From assembly GCA_003503355.1 (NCBI GenBank), contig DOCS01000100.1, positions 1-5,137 of the forward strand: a stretch of 5,137 nt of DNA, written 5' to 3'. The stretch comes from Opitutia bacterium. Lineage in GTDB: Bacteria; Verrucomicrobiota; Verrucomicrobiia; Opitutales; Coraliomargaritaceae. The notes under the pieces are model-generated. The model had not been told where the DNA came from, searched no databases, and was given only the letters and a program-made list of their open reading frames with translations. The position numbers and the translations under genes are program-made. Of this stretch, positions 1 through 5,137 are shown piece by piece (position 1 is the stretch's first letter; every line of letters starts with the position of its first letter).

Positions 1-16
1 TTCGTCTGACAGCACC
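1..16 (-). promoter_or_regulatory. CTGTCAGACGAA motif, left-edge copy
   Basis: The minus strand reads CTGTCAGACGAA (12 down to 1), one mismatch from CTGTCAGACAAA at the right edge. It begins 14 bases after the stop codon of the permease gene, in the 26-base remainder of the window. It may be an operator for the next gene downstream or half of an inverted-repeat pair around the unit. No terminator hairpin is visible in this short piece. Confidence 0.35.
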
Positions 17-26
17 AGCGCATACG

Positions 27-1958
27 TTAAAACAGCACCCCCTCAGGGAGCGACGCTCCGATACTTTTGTTGAGTACGAAGAGGAACGCCGCCAGAGCGA
101 TTCCTGATGCTACTGCAGTCACTGGTTTGGTTTGCGCAAACAAGTACAGAAATCCTGCGACCCCAATCAATGCGACGGGCAGTACTCCGAACAGAGCCAC
201 GAGCAAAACCGCACCGGTGACCAGCAGGATCGAGCCGCCGAAGCTAATGGCCTTGTCCTGCGCGGCGTGTTCGCTTGCGGGCTCTTCGTCCTCCCAGATG
301 GCGAACCCGGGAATCGCGAAGTGCGCGATGGTTAGAAGGCCTAGAAAGACTAGCGCGGCAATCGAGACGATCTTTGGGAAGAAGCCAGTCAACGGATCAA
401 AGCCAACCGCACCGAATAGCACAAAGCATGCAAAACTGATGAACGCAACTGGCAAGACCAACGCCCCAATGCTAGGCGGGTGTGCCTCTGCTGTCGGCGC
501 TTTGCGCAAGCTGCTGATGATCGACCGGAAAAGCACCACTCCCGCAACCAGCCCAAGTATGATTACAATTGGCCGCTCAAACGCCGACCAGCCGTATAGG
601 TTGACCGTTTGATAGGAAGAAGCTTCGAGGCGTTTTGCAAGGACGAAGCCAATCAGAAGGGCCGGTCTCGACCAGCCGTATCGCTTCATTAGCATGCCCA
701 AAACACCAAAGCCGAGGAGAGTGAACAGGTCACCTACATCCTTTGTTGCTTGGTACGCGGCAAAACAGATGAACACGAGGAGGATCGGGGCGAGGAACGC
801 AAAAGGTACCGTGGTGATCCGAGCAATCGGGCTGGCAAGGCCGATGCAAATGACGGCACCGACGATGTTGGCGAGCGCGACCGACCACACCATCAGGTAG
901 ACGAGGTCTGTTTGGTTTCGGATCATGTTAATGCCCGGCTCGATGCCCACAAGGATGAAACCTCCGAGCAGAAGCGCCATGCTGGCTGAGCCTGGGATGC
1001 CGAAGAGAAGCGTGGGGATCAGGGCACCCCCCTCTTTTGCATTGTTGGCTGCCTCGGGGGCGATCACACCGCGGACGTCGCCGGTTCCCAGGGTTTCGGG
1101 GTTTTTCAACGACGTTCTGGCGTGGGCATATGCAATCCAATCGATCACCGACCCACCAAGCCCCGGCAACGCCCCCAACGCCGAACCAATCGCCGAGCAT
1201 CGAATGATCAACCACCAGTGAGAAAGCGTCTCTTTGACGCCCTTAGCCCAGCCCATCGGCTTTAGAGCCGTATCGGCAATGCGTTCCTGCTGGCGCAAAA
1301 CTCCGAGAATTTCAGGCACAGCAAAGAGGCCCAACCCGACGAGCACAACCTTGATATTGTCGAGAAGATAGATCGACTCAAACGTGAACCGCGGGATAGC
1401 CGTTGTGGGCGCCGATCCGATCGTGCCGATCAGCATCCCGATCGCAGCCGCGGCCATCCCTTTGAACAAGTTGGCTCCTGTGAGCGACCCTATTAGGGCG
1501 ACCGCGAGAACGACCAGCATCATTTGCTCGGCAAGACCGAAGGCGAGAATAATTGGCTCTGCAAACCCAATGGCGACGGTCAGCACCACCGCACCAAAAA
1601 GACCGCCAATCAGTGACGCAGAAAAAGCAGCTCCCAAGGCCTCGGCCGCGCGGCCCTGTTTCGACATCTCAAAGCCGTCGACAACTGTTGCCTGCGCCGA
1701 CGCAGTGCCTGGAACGCCAACCAGAACGGCGGGAAATGTGTCGGAGGTTGCCGTCACGGATTGCAGCCCGATCATCAGACCGATCGCTGCCGACGGTTCG
1801 ACGCCGATGACAAAGGGCAACGTCAGCGCGAGACCTGCAGAACCACCCAAACCCGGAATGATCCCAATTGCGAGGCCAAATACAACGCCCGCCCCTAGAT
1901 AGAGTAGATGATACAAGGTGAAGGTCTGCACCAGGGCGTCCAAAAGGGTATCAAGCAT
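27..1958 (-). CDS. Tripartite tricarboxylate transporter permease, TctA-TctB fusion
   Basis: Inner-membrane permease of a TTT-family (TctABC) secondary transporter, which takes up solute delivered by the periplasmic TctC partner using an ion gradient. Seen (643 aa from the chosen start): a TctA domain over about residues 1-480 with the family's two pseudo-repeated halves. The first has GIIPGLGG (~32-39) and DGFEMSKQGRA (94-104); the second has ALPGLGG (263-269), APEAANNA (300-307) and FGIPGS (319-324). After a short hydrophilic linker (~485-496) come about 145 residues with roughly four more hydrophobic segments and the ending SLPEGVLF, which resembles TctB. TctA alone is usually about 500 aa, and no separate tctB lies beside it. 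I chose the start at 1958 because GAAGGGA (1966-1972) sits 7 bases upstream; an in-frame ATG at 1997 would add 13 residues but has no ribosome-binding site. It is the last gene of the unit, 104 bases after tctC. The family call is firm, the fusion is likely, and the substrate is unknown. Confidence 0.93.
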   Translation of the reverse strand: MLDTLLDALVQTFTLYHLLYLGAGVVFGLAIGIIPGLGGSAGLALTLPFVIGVEPSAAIGLMIGLQSVTATSDTFPAVLVGVPGTASAQATVVDGFEMSKQGRAAEALGAAFSASLIGGLFGAVVLTVAIGFAEPIILAFGLAEQMMLVVLAVALIGSLTGANLFKGMAAAAIGMLIGTIGSAPTTAIPRFTFESIYLLDNIKVVLVGLGLFAVPEILGVLRQQERIADTALKPMGWAKGVKETLSHWWLIIRCSAIGSALGALPGLGGSVIDWIAYAHARTSLKNPETLGTGDVRGVIAPEAANNAKEGGALIPTLLFGIPGSASMALLLGGFILVGIEPGINMIRNQTDLVYLMVWSVALANIVGAVICIGLASPIARITTVPFAFLAPILLVFICFAAYQATKDVGDLFTLLGFGVLGMLMKRYGWSRPALLIGFVLAKRLEASSYQTVNLYGWSAFERPIVIILGLVAGVVLFRSIISSLRKAPTAEAHPPSIGALVLPVAFISFACFVLFGAVGFDPLTGFFPKIVSIAALVFLGLLTIAHFAIPGFAIWEDEEPASEHAAQDKAISFGGSILLVTGAVLLVALFGVLPVALIGVAGFLYLFAQTKPVTAVASGIALAAFLFVLNKSIGASLPEGVLF

Positions 1959-2016
1959 GTCGGGTTCCCTTCGGGGGCTGATCGTGAAGGCTATCATTCA
2001 GTAAGGTGGAAATGGC

Positions 2017-2048
2017 GATGACGGCGCTGAAGTTCGGGCGCCGCCATC
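2017..2048 (-). other. Intergenic mRNA hairpin between tctC and tctA-tctB
   Basis: In the transcript, GATGGCGGCGC (2048-2038) pairs with GCGCCGTCATC (2027-2017) around a 10-base loop, giving an 11-bp stem with one G-U pair and seven G-C pairs. No run of U follows, so it is not a standard intrinsic terminator. It lies 14 bases after the binding-protein stop and 58 bases before the permease start. A role in protecting the upstream message, in processing, or in partial attenuation is inferred, and would fit the usual excess of binding protein over permease. A shorter alternative pairing with CGCCAT (2017-2012) is also possible. Confidence 0.55.
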
Positions 2049-2062
2049 CGGAGTGCGTTTGG

Positions 2063-3163
2063 TTAATTGCCGGCCGGTACGCCCATACCTTCTTCGATCC
2101 AGGCAAAGAGCCATTCGCGCTGTGCTTCGTCCATATCGAGCGCGCCACGGATTGCGGCTTTGGCCTCGTCGCCAAAGATCTGTGGGTACGGTCCAAGCAC
2201 CTTGCCGCTTACCTGCAGGAATTCTGCGTCTTGCAAGGTTGCATCGATTGCGCCCCTCCATGCAGCCACGATTTCAGGCGATGTCCCAGCCGGCAGGTTG
2301 AGCGATTTTGACGTCATCACGCCCATGTTGAGGAAGTTCAAATATGCCTGCCACAGTGGTCCAGAGGGTGCTTCGCCATGGATCGCTTCATAGATTTCAG
2401 GAACAGTCATCGCGTCGGGCATGCCTGGGTCGCGAACAACGGTGCCGTCAGCGTCAATGAAACCAAGTGTCGCGAAGAAGGCCAGCTCGCCGGACTCGAC
2501 ATAAGGCGCCACTTTGGATGAATAGCCAGAGAAAGGTTCCACACCGAGCTGCATTTCGCCTCGGATCATGGACTGGCGGCGCTCTCCGGCGCTCAGGCCG
2601 AAGATGGGATTGATGTTCTCGATCCCGAGAAGATTGAAGGCTGCGACGGCCCTGAGTTCAGAAGCAGTCGGTGACTTAATGCCGAATGCGTGGCTTACGG
2701 TAGCCAGCGTCTGGGTGGCGGTCACCGGATCCTGATCTGCGATGCCGGTACTGGCCGCCGCAAAGAGTACTGATCCCTGTGGTGACAGGACGACTGGTTC
2801 CCACGAAGTAATATCGTAGTTCACAGCACTGCCGCCAAAGATGGCGCTGGTGAAGGTCGAGGTCGAAGCGACCAAGGCCGTCAAACCATCCGGTTCAGCG
2901 TTTTGAAAAGTATTCGCCCCTTTGATCGACCCACCGCCAGGCATGTTCTCGACGATCACTGTGGGCTCGCCCGGCAGGTGCCGCGCAAGGTAGACTTGCA
3001 GCGTGCGCGCGTAAGTGTCAGAGCCGCCACCCTCGCCGAAGGGGACAATAATCCGCACTGTCTCACCTTCAAAACTGACGTCTTCAGCTGTTGCGGTAGT
3101 TGCACTGAACCCCAGCATGGTGGTTCCGGCTGCGAGTGCCATGAGTGTTCTTCTATTTAGCAT
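2063..3163 (-). CDS. TTT-family periplasmic solute-binding protein (TctC/Bug)
   Basis: Extracytoplasmic binding protein that captures the solute and presents it to the TctA-TctB permease. Seen: 366 aa with an N-terminal signal peptide (basic NRRT at 3-6, hydrophobic core to ~22, probable cleavage after ATA at 24-26). The twin arginines followed by TLM are mildly Tat-like. No lipobox cysteine is present, so it should be soluble in the periplasm. Family motifs follow: IIVPFGEGGGSDTYAR (38-53), VIVENMPGGGS (69-79), EPDG (90-93), the PDAMTVPEIYE stretch (249-259; family pattern PDVPT..E) and LPAGTSPEIV near 290-299. It is about 40 residues longer than the usual ~320 aa, with the extra length mostly between ~185 and 280, suggesting a divergent subgroup. 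Translation is supported by AGGGAGGA (3168-3175), 4 bases before the ATG. It starts 20 bases after the capA-like stop, so co-transcription is likely. The ligand cannot be read from the sequence; carboxylates are typical of the family. Confidence 0.92.
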   Translation of the reverse strand: MLNRRTLMALAAGTTMLGFSATTATAEDVSFEGETVRIIVPFGEGGGSDTYARTLQVYLARHLPGEPTVIVENMPGGGSIKGANTFQNAEPDGLTALVASTSTFTSAIFGGSAVNYDITSWEPVVLSPQGSVLFAAASTGIADQDPVTATQTLATVSHAFGIKSPTASELRAVAAFNLLGIENINPIFGLSAGERRQSMIRGEMQLGVEPFSGYSSKVAPYVESGELAFFATLGFIDADGTVVRDPGMPDAMTVPEIYEAIHGEAPSGPLWQAYLNFLNMGVMTSKSLNLPAGTSPEIVAAWRGAIDATLQDAEFLQVSGKVLGPYPQIFGDEAKAAIRGALDMDEAQREWLFAWIEEGMGVPAGN

Positions 3164-3167
3164 GTCG

Positions 3168-3175
3168 TCCTCCCT
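3168..3175 (-). promoter_or_regulatory. Strong Shine-Dalgarno of tctC
   Basis: The minus strand reads AGGGAGGA, 4 bases before the tctC ATG. It is by far the best ribosome-binding site in the window. The first two genes have weak or no sites and the permease has a moderate one, which suggests the binding protein is translated most. Confidence 0.75.
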
Positions 3176-3183
3176 AGTTTGAT

Positions 3184-4305
3184 TTAGCTTTTTGCTTTTA
3201 TCGTCGTTGTTCCACGCGGCTCCTCCACCGCTACACGGGTCCCAGAGACCCGAAACACGCTGTCAAATCCGTCTGAGACGTCCTCCACAAACCGCAGCGC
3301 TTCGTCGAAGGCCACGCCGGCCCCAAAAACCCGCGGTTTCATGTCGGTCCCGATTTCGCCGAGTTGTATGCCGGCCTGAACCCCGGCATCCGTGAGCTCA
3401 AGATCGGCCACAACCAGACGGCGGGCATCTTCGCCGTAAGGGAGGAACGGTCTGGTCGGATCCAGTTTCACGCCATAGCGGTCCTCGAAGAGACGCGCTT
3501 TTTCGCCAGCTTTGGGCACGCCGGTCATCATGAAGTTGCCCAGACTGTAGAAGCAGGGCTTACCGTCAATCATCTCAATCGCTTTCGGCGCATGAGCGTG
3601 GGAGCCAATGATGGCATCCGCACCTGCGGCGATCGCCGCCCGCGCTGCGGGCGGTTGATACTCGGCGATAAGTTTAGGGATGTAATGGATGCCCCAATGC
3701 TGGGACACAATCACATGATCCGCTTCTTTCTTGGCGGCTGTAATATCGGCGCACATCGCCTCCAAGTCCTCAACCCAAACTTCGGAATGAGTCAGGGGAG
3801 GCATGCCTGGTTGCCAGTCGAACTCCTCATACCAAGTGCGCACTCGTAGTGGTGCGGCACCCGCACTGTCCTCGGTCGCGGCAAACCCGTCCCGCAGGAC
3901 CGATGCGTATGCCAGAAAGGCAACTCGCTGTCCGTTTGCGTCAATAAAGGCTGGCTTTCTCGCCTCGGCAATGTTCATGCCTGCGCCGACCGTCTGCATC
4001 CCCCGGTCCCGGAAGAGTTGGATGGTGTCGGCCAGAGCCTCATTTCCGAAATTCAATGTGTGATTTGAAGCCAAGGAGACCACGTCGAACCCGCAGTCGA
4101 AAAACACCTGCGCGAGCTCAGGTGCGCATCTGGCATGGACGGCGTTTGAGTTCGATGCCAGCGTACCGCACAAAGAATAAATGCGCTCGCACTGGGCAAA
4201 TCGGATGTCGGCCTCTCTGAGAAATGGTGCAATCGGCTCTGCCAATGTACCATCGCCCAGGGTGAGCGGACCGACGTCGCCACAGCAGAGAACGCGTGCA
4301 GCCAT
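3184..4305 (-). CDS. CapA-family metallophosphoesterase-like protein
   Basis: CapA/PgsA-related protein of the calcineurin-like metallophosphoesterase fold. The family is named for poly-gamma-glutamate capsule synthesis, but many members are uncharacterised. Seen: 373 aa with metal-site-type motifs in the family order: CGDVG (8-12), C-E at 39-40, SLASNHTLNFG (77-87), SQHWGIHY (201-208), GADAIIGSHAHAP (228-240) and FYSLGNF (252-258). There is no signal peptide or membrane segment, unlike the anchored capsule-type CapA, so a cytoplasmic role is inferred. Two usually conserved positions differ: N85 where the family commonly has Asp (NHxxDxG) and H207 where HWGxEY is common. No capB, capC or other capsule gene is visible. 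The start overlaps the regulator's stop by one base (TAATG), and the only nearby GGGA is too close to act as a good ribosome-binding site, so translational coupling is likely. Its place between regulator and transporter suggests it processes the imported compound. Family call is good; function is unknown. Confidence 0.88.
   Translation of the reverse strand: MAARVLCCGDVGPLTLGDGTLAEPIAPFLREADIRFAQCERIYSLCGTLASNSNAVHARCAPELAQVFFDCGFDVVSLASNHTLNFGNEALADTIQLFRDRGMQTVGAGMNIAEARKPAFIDANGQRVAFLAYASVLRDGFAATEDSAGAAPLRVRTWYEEFDWQPGMPPLTHSEVWVEDLEAMCADITAAKKEADHVIVSQHWGIHYIPKLIAEYQPPAARAAIAAGADAIIGSHAHAPKAIEMIDGKPCFYSLGNFMMTGVPKAGEKARLFEDRYGVKLDPTRPFLPYGEDARRLVVADLELTDAGVQAGIQLGEIGTDMKPRVFGAGVAFDEALRFVEDVSDGFDSVFRVSGTRVAVEEPRGTTTIKAKS
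3626..3654. repeat. Two overlapping GC-rich palindromes inside the capA-like gene
   Basis: GCGGCGATCGCCGC (3626-3639) is a perfect 14-bp palindrome. It overlaps a second inverted repeat with 8-bp arms and a 3-base loop (CCGCCCGC at 3636-3643, GCGGGCGG at 3647-3654). Both fall within codons for an alanine-rich helix (about residues 217-228), so coding composition probably explains them. Confidence 0.5.
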
Positions 4306-5048
4306 TATCCCGTCTTGTCTTTGTTCTGTGAGATCGCAACACGGGCAACGAGGTCTTCGGTTCGTTGCCGTGAGTCCTCAGCGTGACGCCTGAGCAAAGC
4401 GCCAGCAAGCTCGCTATCACTCTTTTGAAGCGCGGTCAGGAACTGTTCGCGCTGATCAATGGATGCCTTGAACGAGGCGTTCAGCCAATCTTTTCGTTCG
4501 GCGGTCTGCCCAGCATAATGAAGGTACTTCATCCGGTAGAGGCGAATGGATCGCGTAATCCGGCGGTAAATCTTGGTGAGCTCACTATTGCCAGCGGAAG
4601 CCAGAAACAGGTCATTGAACCGAAGTGTGAGGCGAAAATATGAATTCTCTTCACCCGCATCAATGGAGGTCTTCATCCGAGCGAGCACATCTGCGAGTTC
4701 CTTAAGGTAGTCGCGGTCTTCAGTCTCGGCTGCCAGCTTGCCCACAAGGATGCCCAGATGACCGCGAATGTCGTAGAGATCTGAGATTTCTTCTGCTGTG
4801 AACTCCCGTACGAAGACGCCACGTTGCGCGATCGAGACCAGGAAACCTTCGGCCACGAGTGCTCGGCAAGCCTCGCGCACCGGACCGCGGCTGAAGCCGA
4901 TCTGGCTCGCGATCACCGCTTCCTTGACCTTTTCGCCCGGCAGGAGTTCGCCATTGAAAATAAGCTGTTCAACGCGCGTTTGCGCCAAAGAGCTTAGGGT
5001 CTCAGGCCGCGCAAGGAGTTCATTCGGGAAGGGTGTAGAATCAATCAT
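4305..5048 (-). CDS. GntR-family transcriptional regulator, FadR/FCD subfamily
   Basis: DNA-binding regulator, probably the local controller of this transporter unit and of itself. Seen: 247 aa. An N-terminal winged helix-turn-helix spans about residues 19-82, with the hallmark order GELLPGEKV (33-41), SRGPVREACRALVAEGFL (53-70) and the wing residues RGVFV (76-80). An all-helical C-terminal FCD-type domain follows (~88-228), with the family's GN pair at 153-154. By eye alignment, the four usual FCD metal ligands (D-x3-H, then two His 22 apart) correspond to T141, N145, R200 and H222, so only the last is kept. The effector may therefore be bound without the usual metal. The ATG at 5048 has no clear Shine-Dalgarno sequence (TTGGTCT precedes it), but an in-frame upstream stop comes before any other ATG. 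It is the first gene of the unit and overlaps the capA-like gene by one base. Family call is firm; the effector is unknown. Confidence 0.93.
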   Translation of the reverse strand: MIDSTPFPNELLARPETLSSLAQTRVEQLIFNGELLPGEKVKEAVIASQIGFSRGPVREACRALVAEGFLVSIAQRGVFVREFTAEEISDLYDIRGHLGILVGKLAAETEDRDYLKELADVLARMKTSIDAGEENSYFRLTLRFNDLFLASAGNSELTKIYRRITRSIRLYRMKYLHYAGQTAERKDWLNASFKASIDQREQFLTALQKSDSELAGALLRRHAEDSRQRTEDLVARVAISQNKDKTG

Positions 5049-5072
5049 AGACCAACAATCGACTAATAAATG

Positions 5073-5090
5073 TAAAATGTAAACATTTTA
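5073..5090. promoter_or_regulatory. Candidate GntR operator: perfect 18-bp inverted repeat
   Basis: TAAAATGT-AA-ACATTTTA is a perfect inverted repeat with 8-bp arms and a 2-bp spacer. Its core, ATGTAAACAT, has the GT..AC dyad known for operators of FCD/FadR-type GntR regulators. One arm is repeated: AAATGTAA occurs at 5068-5075 and again at 5075-5082, adding a tandem half-site towards the gene. The site lies 25-42 bases upstream of the regulator's start codon, a position suited to autoregulation. The repeat is seen directly; its use by this regulator is inferred. Confidence 0.65.
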
Positions 5091-5121
5091 ATTTCTGCAG
5101 AGTCATGACACCTTCAATGTA

Positions 5122-5137
5122 GGCACTGTCAGACAAA
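5122..5137 (+). promoter_or_regulatory. Palindromic TGTC-A-GACA motif, right-edge copy
   Basis: Bases 5127-5135 form an odd palindrome, TGTC-A-GACA, within CTGTCAGACAAA. This resembles the TNGTNNNACNA consensus described for FadR-type GntR sites. A 16-base alignment on the opposite strand with bases 1-16 matches at 13 positions. It could be a second operator for this unit or for a divergent gene beyond the edge. Function is inferred only. Confidence 0.4.

Larger units (their letters stand above)
5049..5137 (-). promoter_or_regulatory. Upstream regulatory region of the gntR-capA-tct unit
   Basis: This gene-free stretch lies before the first gene of the unit and is distinctly AT-rich between about 5064 and 5095. 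It must hold the promoter unless transcription enters from beyond the window. I could not settle on a single -35/-10 pair. On the minus strand, TTGAAG followed 21 bases later by TAAAAT has good hexamers but the spacing is too long, and other pairings match less well. Two palindromes that look like GntR-type sites lie here and are listed separately. The presence of a promoter is inferred from position and composition. Confidence 0.55.

Noticed and set aside
67..612. Plus-strand open frame of 181 codons
   Set aside because: It lies opposite the well-supported permease gene, lacks family motifs and has the Thr/Ala/Pro/Arg-rich composition of a shadow frame.
1644..1655. 12-bp palindrome GGCCGCGCGGCC in the permease gene
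   Set aside because: It is within conserved coding sequence for GRAAEA in a GC-rich gene; most likely chance.
1384..1902. Plus-strand open frame of 172 codons
   Set aside because: Antisense to the conserved TctA N-terminal half; low-complexity Ala/Pro/Ile/Arg composition and no recognisable domain.
1959..1997. Upstream ATG for the permease, adding 13 residues
   Set aside because: No Shine-Dalgarno sequence precedes it and the added residues (IAFTISPRREPD) look unlike a TctA start; the ATG at 1958 has GAAGGGA at good spacing.
3269..3279. CGTCTGAGACG palindrome resembling the edge motif
   Set aside because: It lies inside the capA-like coding region and lacks the GAC half of the TGTCNGACA core.
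3364..3849. Plus-strand open frame of 161 codons
   Set aside because: Antisense to the CapA-like gene, whose motifs are clear; no ribosome-binding site or domain supports it.
1..5137. Transposon or genomic-island boundary
   Set aside because: No transposase, integrase, tRNA or composition break is visible; the short inverted match at the ends alone does not support a mobile element.
1..5137. CRISPR array, tRNA or rRNA
   Set aside because: No spaced repeats, cloverleaf-like sequence or rRNA-like stretch was found on reading both strands.

Overview
The window carries one tightly packed, four-gene unit. All genes lie on the minus strand and are read from right to left: a GntR-type regulator of the FCD class, a CapA-family protein (metallophosphoesterase-like fold), a TctC/Bug periplasmic solute-binding protein, and a membrane permease in which TctA and TctB appear to be fused. 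This is a tripartite tricarboxylate transporter (TTT) locus with its own regulator and a probable cytoplasmic enzyme. The moderately high GC content, the TTT system and the FCD-GntR regulator suggest a proteobacterium. An alphaproteobacterium of the Rhodobacterales/Rhizobiales type is my best guess, but nothing here fixes the taxon.

Layout from the right edge. Bases 5049-5137 are the AT-rich upstream region of the regulator. They hold a perfect 18-bp inverted repeat (5073-5090) that looks like a GntR operator, and a second small palindrome (TGTC-A-GACA) near the edge. The regulator occupies 5048-4305, and its stop overlaps the capA-like start by one base (TAATG). The capA-like gene (4305-3184) is followed after 20 bases, which contain a strong Shine-Dalgarno sequence, by tctC (3163-2063). 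A 104-base gap then holds an 11-bp-stem hairpin without a U tract. The tctA-tctB fusion follows (1958-27). The last 26 bases carry no gene, but contain a near copy of the motif at the right edge, in opposite orientation.

How the parts probably work together: the binding protein captures a small, probably carboxylated, solute in the periplasm and delivers it to the fused permease. The CapA-like protein, which has no signal peptide, probably acts in the cytoplasm on that solute or on something related. The regulator senses a ligand and controls the unit, including itself, through the upstream palindrome(s). The solute cannot be read from the sequence. The intergenic hairpin could let the cell make more binding protein than permease from one transcript.

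I see no mobile-element genes, CRISPR array, tRNA or rRNA. The features most worth a second look are the CapA/TTT partnership, the TctA-TctB fusion paired with a longer, divergent TctC, the regulator's apparent loss of most FCD metal ligands, the operator-like palindromes, and the 12-base motif matched at the two ends of the window.
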